DNA of 64,000 nucleotides from Tateyamaria sp. syn59. Lineage in GTDB: Bacteria > Pseudomonadota > Alphaproteobacteria > Rhodobacterales > Rhodobacteraceae. The translations under genes and the position numbers were made by a program. Each line of letters begins with the position of its first letter. The stretch's first letter is position 1. The stretch is taken from contig NZ_VCBA01000004.1 of assembly GCF_007995245.1 (NCBI RefSeq), positions 248,001-312,000 on the forward strand, written 5' to 3'. Of this stretch, positions 24,008-32,936 are shown piece by piece. The notes beneath the pieces were generated by a model. The model searched no databases, was not told the DNA's origin, and was given only the letters and a program-made list of their open reading frames with translations.

Positions 24008-26554
24008 TCAGTCGGGCACCGCAGCGGCCATCGCGCGTTCAAGGCGGCGGACAAAGCGGGCCTGCGCCACGTCCGCCAGATCAACCAATGCGACCAATTG
24101 CTTTGCATGGGCCGCAACATCGTGAGCGCGGGCCTGATCCTCGCACGTGGCCAGCACCGCCTCAAGCCGGTTCAGCCCCAACAGCGCCGCCGCACCGGTT
24201 AGCTTATGCGCAGTTTCTGCCAATGCGGTCATGTCCGCCCTGTCCCGAGCATCACGCGCATCGTCGGCAAAGGCCTGCAATTCAGCGAAAAACGCATCGC
24301 CCGTGTCCCGCACTTTCCCGGCACCGAGAACGTCGATCAATTCGCCCAGCACATCATCATCACCAATGTCGTCGTAGTCGCTTGATGTCACCTCGCCCAG
24401 ATCGGCAAACAGGGCGTGTAGCGCGTTCAGACGTATGGGTTTCGTGTGAAAGCGGTTCATGCCCGCCTGTTTGGCTGGCGCGCGGTATTCCTCAACACCA
24501 TGCGCCGTCAGGCCCACAACCTCGCTCTGCGCATTGGGCCCGCCGCTTGCGCGCAGTTTTCGGGTCGCCTCAATGCCATCCATCACCGGCATGCTGATGT
24601 CCATAAAGATCACGTCGAAGGGCGCATGCGCTGCTTTTTCAAGGCAATCGGCACCGTTCACCGCCTCTTCCACCCGGTGCCCCATCCCCTCGAGCATATC
24701 GCGCAGAACCCTGCGATTGATGTCGTTGTCCTCCACCACAAGGACAGCGCAGCCCGGCTTGGCGCTTACGCCCTGATCATGGACGCGCGCGGGTTCGGCA
24801 GTTTGGGCGTCACATCGGTGCAGGGGCAGGATCAGGGTAAAGGTGGATCCGACACCGGCCTCGCTGTCCAGCGTGATGTCCCCGCCCATCTCGCGGGCGA
24901 TCCGGCGGGCGATGGACAGGCCCAGCCCATCACCACGGCGTTGCCGGCCCACGCCTTCGGCGAGGGACACAAAATCCTCGAACACATGTTCCTGGTCTTC
25001 GGGCACAATGCCCGCGCCCGTGTCGCACACAGAAAACCGGACCGAGGTCACATCGGGTCCGTGGATGCCTTTCACGGCCACTTTCACCTCCCCCCGGTCC
25101 GTGAACTTGATCGCGTTGCCGATCAGGTTGGTCAGGATCTGCCGGATTCGGTTGTTGTCCGCGTGAAAGCGCATTTGCATCCCGTCCGCCACATGCAGCG
25201 ACAGCGACAACTGCTTTTCGCGGGCCAGCGGCTCCAGCACATCGACAAGGCTGCTCATCAGAGTCTGAAGGTCGAAATCCTGGGGTGAGAATTGCAGCGC
25301 GCCGCCCTCGATACGGGTGATGTCCAGCGCCTCGTTCACGTACTCCAGCAGGATCTCACTCGACGCGGTCGCGATCTTGGCATAGCGCTCCTGCTGCGTG
25401 GTCAGCGACGTGGTCTTGAGCAGATCCAGAACGCCCAGGATTCCGTTAAGCGGCGTGCGTATCTCGTGGCTCATGACGGTCAGAAAGCGCGTTTTGGCCT
25501 TGTCCATGGTCTGCGCGCGGTCCCGCGCGTCGATCAGCTTCTGCTCGTCAATCTTGCGCTCGCTGATGTCGCGCACATAAGCAATAAAGCTTTTCTGGCC
25601 CTCGACATCCGTGGTGGTGATGTTCAGCTCGACCGGAAACTCTTCGCCGCTCTTGCGCAGCGCCGCCAGCTCGAACCGACCCGAATCGACCACATGCGGC
25701 TCACCCGTCTTCAGGTAGCGGTCCATTCCGTCGCGATGGGCCTGCCGCATCCGGTTGGGAATGATCGTGTCTTCCATCTTCTGGCCGATGATCTCGCGGC
25801 GCCGCCAGCCAAACACGCTCTCGGCGGCGCTGTTGAACCCGATGATGCGCCCCTCGCTGTCGGCGGTCACAATCGCATCCAGCGACGCCGCCACGGTCGA
25901 GGCGAGCTTGCGCGACGAGGTCAACAGCTCCCGGTCCCGCTGTGCGGCGCGGTCCAGAAGCCGGATCAGCAACTGCAGCAGGATGCCCATCAGGAACAAC
26001 AGCGCAATCGCCACACCGGCAGTCCACAGCAGCTGCCGCGCAAATCCCGCGCGCCGCGCCTCCGACTGCTCGGCGCCGAGGCGCACGCCCAACACCGCGA
26101 TGCCCCGCACGTCCTGGCGCACGTCGCGCAGCATCTCCTGAATGCGGCGCAAATCATCCTCGCTCAGACCGCCGGGCGCATCCAGAAGGGCAACCGTCTC
26201 CTCGGCAAAGGCATTGATGGGGGCAATCTGCCGAGCAGCGGCCGCGTTGTCGCCAAAAATCTCGGCGGCGCGGCCCGAATTGATGATGTCCACGCGGCTC
26301 AGCGCGATATCAATGCGCAGCCGCACCTCGTCGCGGGACAAACCGCCCTCGGCCACCTGCTCGGTCAGGATGGCGTTGAGATTGGCAAACTCGGTATCGA
26401 GCTGCGCAATGCTCCACTGCGTGTTGTCGCCCGCCGCCAGCGACAGGCTGCGCATCTGCGCGGCCAGGTTCGCCACCATGACGGCCAGCAGCAGCAACAG
26501 CAGGCCAAAGCCCGCCGTAATGGCAACACGGTAGCGATTTAACCCATGCGTCAT
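24008..26554 (-). CDS. Hybrid histidine kinase (sensor-PAS-HisKA-HATPase-REC-HPt)
   Basis: The 848-residue membrane kinase has two helices (about 13-33 and 175-200) around a periplasmic helical sensor domain, then PAS (~215-330), HisKA with the phosphorylated His363 in FLTVMSHEIRTPLNG, HATPase (DGLGLSIARRI), a receiver (VLVVEDNDINRR, Asp in IFMDISMPVMDG) and a C-terminal HPt with AHKLTGAAALLG. The start at 26554 has GGGGGAGG six bases upstream; a GTG two codons earlier is less likely. It sits 42 bases after the periplasmic protein gene and probably signals to the LuxR-type regulator encoded divergently. Confidence 0.93.
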   Translation of the reverse strand: MTHGLNRYRVAITAGFGLLLLLLAVMVANLAAQMRSLSLAAGDNTQWSIAQLDTEFANLNAILTEQVAEGGLSRDEVRLRIDIALSRVDIINSGRAAEIFGDNAAAARQIAPINAFAEETVALLDAPGGLSEDDLRRIQEMLRDVRQDVRGIAVLGVRLGAEQSEARRAGFARQLLWTAGVAIALLFLMGILLQLLIRLLDRAAQRDRELLTSSRKLASTVAASLDAIVTADSEGRIIGFNSAAESVFGWRRREIIGQKMEDTIIPNRMRQAHRDGMDRYLKTGEPHVVDSGRFELAALRKSGEEFPVELNITTTDVEGQKSFIAYVRDISERKIDEQKLIDARDRAQTMDKAKTRFLTVMSHEIRTPLNGILGVLDLLKTTSLTTQQERYAKIATASSEILLEYVNEALDITRIEGGALQFSPQDFDLQTLMSSLVDVLEPLAREKQLSLSLHVADGMQMRFHADNNRIRQILTNLIGNAIKFTDRGEVKVAVKGIHGPDVTSVRFSVCDTGAGIVPEDQEHVFEDFVSLAEGVGRQRRGDGLGLSIARRIAREMGGDITLDSEAGVGSTFTLILPLHRCDAQTAEPARVHDQGVSAKPGCAVLVVEDNDINRRVLRDMLEGMGHRVEEAVNGADCLEKAAHAPFDVIFMDISMPVMDGIEATRKLRASGGPNAQSEVVGLTAHGVEEYRAPAKQAGMNRFHTKPIRLNALHALFADLGEVTSSDYDDIGDDDVLGELIDVLGAGKVRDTGDAFFAELQAFADDARDARDRADMTALAETAHKLTGAAALLGLNRLEAVLATCEDQARAHDVAAHAKQLVALVDLADVAQARFVRRLERAMAAAVPD

Positions 26555-26596
26555 GTGCACCCTCCCCCGTCAGGTCACACGAGGCACGGTGCCAAT

Positions 26597-27085
26597 TCAA
26601 TCCACTACGTTCAAACGGGTCAACTGCCAGATGCTCTGGGCGTATTTCGTTTCTGTCCGGTAACGCCAATGGCGGTCATAGGGAAACACCACCCAGAACG
26701 GCCCCTTGTCGCGAACCGACATGTATTCCCCGTTCATGCGGGTCGCGACAAGGGGCACGTCCTCTTCGAGTTCATCATAGGGCAAGGTCACCAGATAATC
26801 GTTCAACGCGATCATCTCGACTGCAGACCCCTCGACCTGCACGGCATCAAGCAGCACCTTCAACGGCACGCCCGAAAACTGGACCGCCCCATCGGTCCAG
26901 ATCGTGCTGGTCGTGAACTCGGACTGTGGCAACGCGTCAAGCTGGTCGTAGTCCAGCGTGACGGTATCCCCGTTGCCATCAGCCACCTGAAGCCTGAGCG
27001 CATCCTGCGCCATGACAGGCAGCGCCCAGGCCAGGAAAAAACAGAATAGTCCGGCCAGTGTCCGCGAGTGGTGGATCCGTGCCAT
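26597..27085 (-). CDS. Periplasmic molybdopterin-binding-fold protein, probable sensor partner
   Basis: The 162-residue protein has a signal peptide (to VMAQ, about residue 26) followed by a single oxidoreductase molybdopterin-binding-like domain: WTDGAVQFSGVPLKVLLDAV, ALNDYLVTLPYDELEED, RMNGEYMSVRDKGPFWVVFPYD. The mature part has no Cys that could ligate molybdenum, so it may bind a ligand rather than catalyse. It is the first gene of the transcript leading into the hybrid kinase. Start ATG 27085 has GAGGA upstream; a TTG two codons earlier is less likely. Confidence 0.75.
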   Translation of the reverse strand: MARIHHSRTLAGLFCFFLAWALPVMAQDALRLQVADGNGDTVTLDYDQLDALPQSEFTTSTIWTDGAVQFSGVPLKVLLDAVQVEGSAVEMIALNDYLVTLPYDELEEDVPLVATRMNGEYMSVRDKGPFWVVFPYDRHWRYRTETKYAQSIWQLTRLNVVD

Positions 27086-27111
27086 GGTCAATCCTCTTTC
27101 GTCCTGAAAAA

Positions 27112-27130
27112 TGACGTAACCTTTACGTCA
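27112..27130. promoter_or_regulatory. Palindromic operator in the divergent signalling promoter
   Basis: TGACGTAA-CCT-TTACGTCA is a perfect 8-bp dyad with a 3-base spacer, lying between the periplasmic-protein/kinase operon and the response regulator gene. The LuxR-type regulator is the obvious candidate to bind it and control both directions. Confidence 0.6.
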
Positions 27131-27235
27131 GGAATTGTTTGAGGGCATTGGAGTAGCCACCTATACAAAAGGATAGGGTGCCGCGAATTTGGCGCTTTTC
27201 ACCGACCCCGCACTCACTTGGCCAAAGGACCCGCA

Positions 27236-27853
27236 ATGCCGTGCATCCTGATCGCTGATGACCACGACCTGGTACGAGATACAATTGCCGCGTATCTCGA
27301 GGCGGTCGATGAATTTACGGTGATCACAGCCTCGAATTTCGAAGCTGCCCTCGGCAGCATGAAAGGGATCAACGCGGTCGACCTGCTGATTCTCGATTAC
27401 AACATGCCCGGCATGAACGGCCTCGAAGGGTTGGAGCGCGCGCGCAAGTCCCATCCGGCGATCAAGGTCGTGCTGATGTCAGGCGTCGCCAACAAGGACG
27501 TGGCACAAACCGCAATGTCCATGGGCGCCGACGGGTTCATCCCGAAACGGCTGGCCGCGAAATCCATGGTCAACGCGATCAACTTCGTTCTGGCAGGCGA
27601 ACGCTACTTCCCGGTCGATTTTGCCGAACCCGAACAGGCGGCCGCACCGCCCGCCAACTTCGCCGACCTGACAGAGCGCGAGATGCAAACCCTCGAACAG
27701 CTGTGCATTGGCCTCTCGAACAAGGATATCGCCCGCAATCTCGGCGTGCAGGAGGTGACGGTCAAACTCCACGTCAAGAACCTGCTGGCCAAGCTGAACG
27801 TCTCCAACCGCACACAGGCTGCGATCCTGGCCAAGGAACAGCACCTGTTCTGA
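27236..27853 (+). CDS. LuxR/FixJ-type response regulator
   Basis: The 205-residue protein has a receiver domain (acidic ILIADDHD at 4-11, phospho-acceptor Asp54 in LILDYNMPGMNG, Lys in GFIPKR) and a C-terminal LuxR-type HTH (LTEREMQTLEQLCIGLSNKDIARNL, VTVKLHVKNLLAKL). ATG 27236 is chosen for its AAAGGA site six bases upstream, over a TTG at 27218. Divergent from the hybrid kinase operon across a palindromic promoter, it is very likely its phosphotransfer target. Confidence 0.93.
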   Translation: MPCILIADDHDLVRDTIAAYLEAVDEFTVITASNFEAALGSMKGINAVDLLILDYNMPGMNGLEGLERARKSHPAIKVVLMSGVANKDVAQTAMSMGADGFIPKRLAAKSMVNAINFVLAGERYFPVDFAEPEQAAAPPANFADLTEREMQTLEQLCIGLSNKDIARNLGVQEVTVKLHVKNLLAKLNVSNRTQAAILAKEQHLF

Positions 27854-27918
27854 CAGGCGTGCCAACTGCGGCAATCGTCCGCTGTTGCGACGGCACAAAT
27901 CTTGCTACTCGGAATGCC

Positions 27919-28284
27919 ATGGTGATGCGCGCGCTCCATCTCTGCAAAACCGGCCTGATCTGTGCCGTGATGATCGCTTTGGCGACGATCGGGTTCGCAC
28001 ACCAAAATGCGCAACCCGACGTGTCGCCGGAATTCGCCGCCTATATCGCGGCGGGCGGATCGCTTGCCGATCTGTGCGGCTTGCCCGGCACCGGCACCCC
28101 AGCAAACGTCCAGAACTGCGAGGCCTGCCGCATCAGCGACAGCGCGTCATGGACCCGCGCCCACGGCACCGAACCGCCCGTAATACTGGCCAGTGTCTTT
28201 GCATTCAGCTTCATCGCCAAACGGCTTGCTGAAAGGGGCGACCTGGATGCCGCGCGCCTCGTCCGCGCGCCACCCCACGCCTGA
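27919..28284 (+). CDS. Small secreted or membrane protein with paired cysteines (DUF2946-like)
   Basis: The 121-residue protein has a hydrophobic N-terminal segment (CKTGLICAVMIALATIGFA) and a second hydrophobic stretch near residue 95 (PVILASVFAFSFIA). In between, DLCG and NCEACR resemble the cysteine pattern of DUF2946 proteins, often found with metal uptake genes. It precedes a PepSY membrane protein by about 70 bases, which supports a link to iron or copper handling. The family call is tentative. The ATG at 27919 is a guess; a second Met lies two codons on. Confidence 0.6.
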   Translation: MVMRALHLCKTGLICAVMIALATIGFAHQNAQPDVSPEFAAYIAAGGSLADLCGLPGTGTPANVQNCEACRISDSASWTRAHGTEPPVILASVFAFSFIAKRLAERGDLDAARLVRAPPHA

Positions 28285-28355
28285 TCCCTTCCAAAATCCG
28301 TATCCCTTTTCCCCGTGGCCGACCAGCTGCGGACCTTCAGGCTTGGAGCCATTCA

Positions 28356-29741
28356 ATGACCATGACCGACACAGACGCGCAGCCCCAGGGCAGCGCAAAC
28401 AAAATCTATTTCGCCGCCTGGCGGTGGCACTTCTACACAGGACTGTTCGTCCTGCCGTTCCTGACCATCCTGGCCTTCTCCGGCATGATGATGCTCTGGA
28501 TCGCGTGGATTGACGGGCGCGATGGCGAACGCACCCCCGTCATCCCCCAAGGGACGGTGCAGGCCGTCTCGGATCAGGCCGCAGCGGCCGTGGCTGCCGT
28601 TCCCGGCGGCATGCTGAAGCAATACGTGGCCCCGCGCACCGATGACCGCGCCGCCCTCTTCCGGGTCGATGCAGATGGCGATGCAACCATGGTCGCCGTT
28701 GATCCCTACACGGCGCAGGTGATTGAAACCTTCCCCCGCCGCAGCGGTTGGTATGACTTTTTCGACGGCATCCACGGCAACCTGATGCTTGGCGTCACCG
28801 GCGACCGCATCCTTGAAACAGCCGCGTCACTCACGCTGATGCTGGTGGCCACCGGACTTTACATGTGGTGGCCACGCGGCACCGGATGGCGCCGGGCGCT
28901 TGTCCCAACCCTGGGCAGCGGGCGAAACCTGTGGAAATCGCTGCACGGTGTGGTCGGGATCTGGATGTCGGTCTTTCTCGTGCTCTTCCTGATCTCCGGC
29001 CTCGCATGGGCCGGGATCTGGGGCGGCAAGATCGTTCAGGCCTGGAGCCAGTTCCCGGCCGAGAAGTGGGACAACGTCCCCCTCTCTGACGATACCCACG
29101 CCAGCATGAACCACGACCGGCGCGAGGTGCCATGGGCCCTCGAACAGACGCCGATGCCGGCCTCAGGCAGTGCCGAGGGGATTGATGGGATCACTGGGCC
29201 CGTCACGCTCGACAGCGTGGATGGGCTGGCCCGCGCCATCGGCTTTGACGCGCGTTATCAGCTGAACCTGCCCAGCGGCGACACTGGCGTCTGGACCCTC
29301 AGCCGCGATTCGATGAGCAATGACAGCACCGCGCCCACCACCGACCGGACAGTCCACGTGGACCAGTTCACCGGCAAGATCCTCGCCGATGTGAGATACG
29401 AGGACTATTCGCTGGCGGGCAAGGCCATGGCCGTGGGCATCGCCCTGCACATGGGCACGCTGGGATTCTGGAGCGTTCTCGCGAACACACTCGTGTGCCT
29501 CTCGGTCCTGTTTCTTTCCTTCAGTTCCGTGGTGCTGTGGTGGAAACGTCGGCCTGCCAAGGCAGGGCGCCTCGCTGCTCCACCCATGCCGCGTGAATTG
29601 CCGCTCTGGCAGGGTGCGGTTCTTGTCGGTCTGGCCGTTTGCATGGCCTTCCCCATGGCCGGTCTGGCGCTGCTGACGGTGCTCGCGATTGACCTGCTGA
29701 TCCTGTCGCGCTTGCCACGCCTACGGCAAAGCCTGACCTGA
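28356..29741 (+). CDS. PepSY-associated transmembrane protein
   Basis: The 461-residue inner-membrane protein has about five to six helices and PepSY-type periplasmic regions. The motif AAWRWHFYTGLFVLPFL at residues 20-36 and the later DGIHGNLMLG and WKSLHGVVGIW contain the conserved histidines of PepSY-TM proteins, often described as iron-uptake-associated membrane reductases. No TonB receptor is adjacent in this window. It follows the DUF2946-like gene and ends at a clear terminator. Confidence 0.88.
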   Translation: MTMTDTDAQPQGSANKIYFAAWRWHFYTGLFVLPFLTILAFSGMMMLWIAWIDGRDGERTPVIPQGTVQAVSDQAAAAVAAVPGGMLKQYVAPRTDDRAALFRVDADGDATMVAVDPYTAQVIETFPRRSGWYDFFDGIHGNLMLGVTGDRILETAASLTLMLVATGLYMWWPRGTGWRRALVPTLGSGRNLWKSLHGVVGIWMSVFLVLFLISGLAWAGIWGGKIVQAWSQFPAEKWDNVPLSDDTHASMNHDRREVPWALEQTPMPASGSAEGIDGITGPVTLDSVDGLARAIGFDARYQLNLPSGDTGVWTLSRDSMSNDSTAPTTDRTVHVDQFTGKILADVRYEDYSLAGKAMAVGIALHMGTLGFWSVLANTLVCLSVLFLSFSSVVLWWKRRPAKAGRLAAPPMPRELPLWQGAVLVGLAVCMAFPMAGLALLTVLAIDLLILSRLPRLRQSLT

Positions 29742-29746
29742 CCAAA

Positions 29747-29783
29747 ACGGGCGCAGCGACAGTGGTTGTTGCGCCCGTATTTT
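29747..29783 (+). terminator. Rho-independent terminator after the PepSY gene
   Basis: ACGGGCGCA and TGCGCCCGT form a perfect 9-bp stem followed by ATTTTC. It ends the rightward transcript. Confidence 0.75.
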
Positions 29784-29953
29784 CGCTCTGTAAGGCGGCC
29801 AGCCGGTGCCGGGATGCAGCATGCGTTTTCGCCAGTTAAAATCCGGCAAACGGCGCGTACGCCGCCCAAGTCGTTGATCAGTGGCCCGAAACCCAGACAG
29901 GTCACGAATTCGCAAACGCACCGAACGCCTTGTCCCCGCGGGGACACATCCCC

Positions 29954-30904
29954 TCAAACCGCGTTCGGCAGCGGTTTTCCCTCCAGAAAAGCCGCCACGT
30001 TCTCCACCGCCATCAGCCCCATCGCCTCCCGCACCTCCAGCGCCGCAGTGCCCAGATGCGGCAGCAGGGTAACGTTATCCAAGGCCGTCAAAGCCTCCGG
30101 CACCGCGGGCTCATGCTCATACACATCCAGCCCCGCGCCCCCAATGCTCCGCGCTTCCAGCGCCGCAATCAAAGCCCCCTCATCCACCACATCCCCGCGC
30201 GCGATATTGATCAGGTGCGCGTGGCTCTGCATCGCTCCAAGGACCTCCGCATCAATCAAATGCCACGTGTCTGTCCCCGCGGGGACAGCGACCACCAACA
30301 CGTCAACAGCGCCCGCCAACTCGGTTAAGGAGCGCGCGCGAGAGGTCGGAAAATCCAGCGTTTTTTCGGATCGGTTGAAATACGAAACCTCCATCCCGAA
30401 CCCGAAGTGACAGCGTCGCGCGATGGCCTGCCCGATGCGGCCCATCCCAACAATACCAACCCGCTTGCCCGTGACGTGCAGCCCCAGCATCTGCGTTGGA
30501 TGCCAGCCCGGCCACGCGCCTGCGCGCACCAACCTTTCGCCTTCCGCCGCACGTCTTGCTGACATCAGGATGAGCATCATTCCGATGTCAGCCGTTGCGT
30601 CCGTGACGGCGCCCGGCGTGTTGCTAACCGCAACGCCGCGAGATTGTGCTGCGGTCACATCAATATGGTTATAGCCAACGCCGAAATTGGCGAGGAGCTT
30701 ACAGCGAACTTCCCGCAACTCATTGAAAACGTGACGGGAAAAGACATCCCCCAGCGTCGGCAGCACCATGTCAAAGTCCGTCAGAGCACGGCGCAATTCT
30801 TCTTTGGTGAGGGGCAGTGTCTCTTGCCGCACCTCGACCTCGCACAGGGCGCGGGCCGCATCGAGAACGGTCTCCGGCAGGGGCCGCGTGATCCAGAGCT
30901 TCAT
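29954..30904 (-). CDS. D-isomer-specific 2-hydroxyacid dehydrogenase (glyoxylate/hydroxypyruvate reductase-like)
   Basis: The 316-residue enzyme reduces 2-oxoacids with NAD(P)H. The Rossmann motif VGIVGMGRIGQAIARR, catalytic Arg in INIARGDVVDEGAL, Glu in DVYEHEP and His in LLPHLGTA are present, and the N-terminal NFGVGYNHIDV is typical. The asparagine/arginine loop after the second Rossmann strand (FNRSEK) suggests NADPH. It starts one base before the end of the tRNA-binding gene (TGATG) and is thus the third gene of the proC operon. Confidence 0.92.
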   Translation of the reverse strand: MKLWITRPLPETVLDAARALCEVEVRQETLPLTKEELRRALTDFDMVLPTLGDVFSRHVFNELREVRCKLLANFGVGYNHIDVTAAQSRGVAVSNTPGAVTDATADIGMMLILMSARRAAEGERLVRAGAWPGWHPTQMLGLHVTGKRVGIVGMGRIGQAIARRCHFGFGMEVSYFNRSEKTLDFPTSRARSLTELAGAVDVLVVAVPAGTDTWHLIDAEVLGAMQSHAHLINIARGDVVDEGALIAALEARSIGGAGLDVYEHEPAVPEALTALDNVTLLPHLGTAALEVREAMGLMAVENVAAFLEGKPLPNAV

Positions 30905-31242
30905 CAGTGCATCCGCCCGCCTACGGGCACCTCCTTGTCCGGTGTGGCCAGCACGATGTCACCGTTGTCATCCGGGAAGCCAAGCACCAGCACCTCAGAC
31001 ATGAACTTGCCGATCTGGCGGGGTGGGAAGTTTACGACCGCCATGACCTGGCGGTCCACCAAAGCCTCGGGATCGTAGTGCACTGTCACCTGGGCGGAGG
31101 TCTTGCGTTCGCCGATCTCGCCGCCGAAATCGACCCACATCTTGATGGCGGGTTTGCGGGCTTCGGGGAAAGGTTCGGCTTTGGTCACGCGACCCACGCG
31201 GATGTCGACCTTGAGGAAGTCGTCGAAGGAGATTTCAGCCAC
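30904..31242 (-). CDS. tRNA-binding domain protein, CsaA-like
   Basis: The 112-residue protein is a single OB-fold of the EMAP/CsaA type: VDIRVGRVTKAEPFPEARKPAIKM, then SAQVTVHYDPEALVDRQVMAVVNFPPRQIGKFMSEVLVLG. CsaA proteins bind tRNA and assist protein export. It starts at GTG 31242 with AAAGGA seven bases upstream, inside the last codons of proC, so translation is coupled. Confidence 0.9.
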   Translation of the reverse strand: MAEISFDDFLKVDIRVGRVTKAEPFPEARKPAIKMWVDFGGEIGERKTSAQVTVHYDPEALVDRQVMAVVNFPPRQIGKFMSEVLVLGFPDDNGDIVLATPDKEVPVGGRMH

Positions 31243-32047
31243 GGGACAGTTCCTTTGATCGCTCACTTGCTGCTTTAACTGCGCTCGGCAACAGTTTGGG
31301 AAAGCCTGATTTTTCATCCATCAGAACCTCAAGTGCAGCCTGCGTTGTTCCGTTGGGACTGGTAACGTTGACGCGCAGCTGCGCGGGGTCTTCCACCGCC
31401 TCCATGGCGAGATGTCCGGCGCCCGCGACGGTCGCCTTGGCCAGTTGCATGGCGAGGTCTTCGGGCAGGCCTTGCGCCACGCCGCCTGCGGCCAAGGTTT
31501 CGATCAAATGGAAGACATAAGCCGGTCCCGAGCCGCTGACGCCGGTGACGGCATCCATCTGGTGCTCGCCGTCAAGCCGGACCACGTCGCCTACGGCAGA
31601 AAGCAACATCTCGGCCTCGTCCAGCGCCCCCTGACCTGCTGCGTTGGCACATATAGCGGTGATGCCGCGACCCACGGCAGCGGGGGTATTGGGCATGGCG
31701 CGGACGATGGGGGACACCGCACCGAACGCCTCTTCAAAGGCAGACAGAGGTGTTCCGGCGGCGACGGAGACAAAGACCGTGTCGCGCCCGGCAAAGGCCG
31801 CGATGGCGGGCAAGGCGTTGCCCATCATCTGGGGTTTGACGGCGATGAGGATAACCGCGGGATCAGGCGGCAAATCGGCATTCACATACACCCCCGACCC
31901 GTGCACCCACAGGGATGGCGCGGGGTCCTGAACCCAGACCGAAGTGGCTGGCAGCCCGCGGTCAAGCCAACCGGCAAGCATCGCAGAACCCATCTTGCCA
32001 CACCCCAGAAGCACGAGGCCCCGGGCTGCGATCCGACTGTCTTTCAT
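31235..32047 (-). CDS. proC: Pyrroline-5-carboxylate reductase
   Basis: The 270-residue enzyme makes proline from pyrroline-5-carboxylate with NADPH. The N-terminal GLVLLGCGKMGSAMLAGW, VRAMPNTPAAVGRG and the C-terminal family signature VTGVSGSGPAYVFHLIETLA, followed by VTSPNGTTQAALEVL, are all intact. It leads a three-gene minus-strand operon with the tRNA-binding protein and a hydroxyacid dehydrogenase. The YbjN gene upstream is 30 bases away and may be co-transcribed. Confidence 0.95.
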   Translation of the reverse strand: MKDSRIAARGLVLLGCGKMGSAMLAGWLDRGLPATSVWVQDPAPSLWVHGSGVYVNADLPPDPAVILIAVKPQMMGNALPAIAAFAGRDTVFVSVAAGTPLSAFEEAFGAVSPIVRAMPNTPAAVGRGITAICANAAGQGALDEAEMLLSAVGDVVRLDGEHQMDAVTGVSGSGPAYVFHLIETLAAGGVAQGLPEDLAMQLAKATVAGAGHLAMEAVEDPAQLRVNVTSPNGTTQAALEVLMDEKSGFPKLLPSAVKAASERSKELSRG

Positions 32048-32077
32048 GGAAATCCCCCGTGTTATCAGGGGCGCAGG

Positions 32078-32578
32078 TTAGGCGCGGCCATACGCCTCCG
32101 CAATAGCGACCTGCATCGCGTCCTTGGGTGTGCGGTCTCCCCAGACCAGCAACTGCAGCGCGGGGTAGTAGCGTTCCGCGCTCATCACGGCGGCACCGAT
32201 CATGGTGTCGATCTGTTCGGCGCTGGCCATCTGGCCGCCCGACAGCACAAGGCCATAGCGGTAGACCATCAGCTTTTGCTCGGCCCAGTAGGTGAACGCG
32301 CCTGCCCAACACTGGTCATTCACGTGGTTCAGCAATTCGTAGAGACCGGCGAGTTTTTCCTCTGGCGGCTCCATCTCGAAGGTGCAGACCATGCGGAGTG
32401 TTTCGTCATAGCCCGACCAGGCGAGCGTGATGGAGTAGGTACGCCATTGTCCTTCGACGGCCATTGCGATCTGGTCGTCGGCGATGCGGTCAAAGTCCCA
32501 TTCGTGGTGCTCGGCCAGATGCTCGACGATGTCGATTGGATGAATCTCTTCTTCCAGGAACTGCTCGGAAAGTGCCAT
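32078..32578 (-). CDS. YbjN domain-containing protein
   Basis: The 166-residue soluble protein matches the YbjN family (DUF1790-like): HPIDIVEHLAEHHEWDFDRIADDQIAMAV and the EKLAGLYELLNHVNDQCWAGAFTYWAEQKL region. Related proteins have been called T3SS-chaperone-like and are linked to stress or motility control. It is very often found immediately upstream of proC in Rhodobacterales, as here, though the reason is unknown. Confidence 0.85.
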   Translation of the reverse strand: MALSEQFLEEEIHPIDIVEHLAEHHEWDFDRIADDQIAMAVEGQWRTYSITLAWSGYDETLRMVCTFEMEPPEEKLAGLYELLNHVNDQCWAGAFTYWAEQKLMVYRYGLVLSGGQMASAEQIDTMIGAAVMSAERYYPALQLLVWGDRTPKDAMQVAIAEAYGRA

Positions 32579-32936
32579 GGTGCCACCTCTTATTCGCTGG
32601 TAGCGCGGGGGGCTGGCAGCGCCCCAAGCGCTAGGTGCCTGCTCTAGAAACCGGGGCGATCCCCCGTGCCTCTACCAGATATGGTGACCGTGGGGATTGC
32701 GTCTGGCAACCCTTTATTTGGGGATAACCCCAATAAGTTGGGGATATGGCGGTTTGATGTGCAAGATGGGGGGATGGGCCCACTCTCGGAAATTGAAATC
32801 GCCGGCATCGTTGCGCTGTGCTGCAAAAAGGGCACCACGGCGCATGTATGGGCACAGTCGAGGGTTGAGAGCGGATGCTTGCGGGGCACGTTTCGACACC
32901 TAACATATGAGGTCGGATAACGGCGAGGGAGAAGAC
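32579..32936. other. 358-base intergenic region with alternative hairpins
   Basis: No supported gene. The left part can fold into a long imperfect hairpin from GGTAG (32599-32603) to CTACC (32672-32676). Further right GGGG-ATAA-CCCC (32720-32731) and CCCCAA-TAAG-TTGGGG (32728-32743) share their CCCC segment and so exclude one another. A short ORF at 32666-32920 has no ribosome site and no family features. Confidence 0.45.

Noticed and set aside
32599-32676. tRNA-like or tmRNA-like fold (GGTAG ... CTACC with an inner C-rich stem)
   Set aside because: Arms do not have tRNA dimensions, and no TTCGA-type T loop or anticodon arm fits.
32666-32920. 84-codon ORF as a small gene
   Set aside because: No ribosome site and no family features; it lies over the hairpins of a probable untranslated region.
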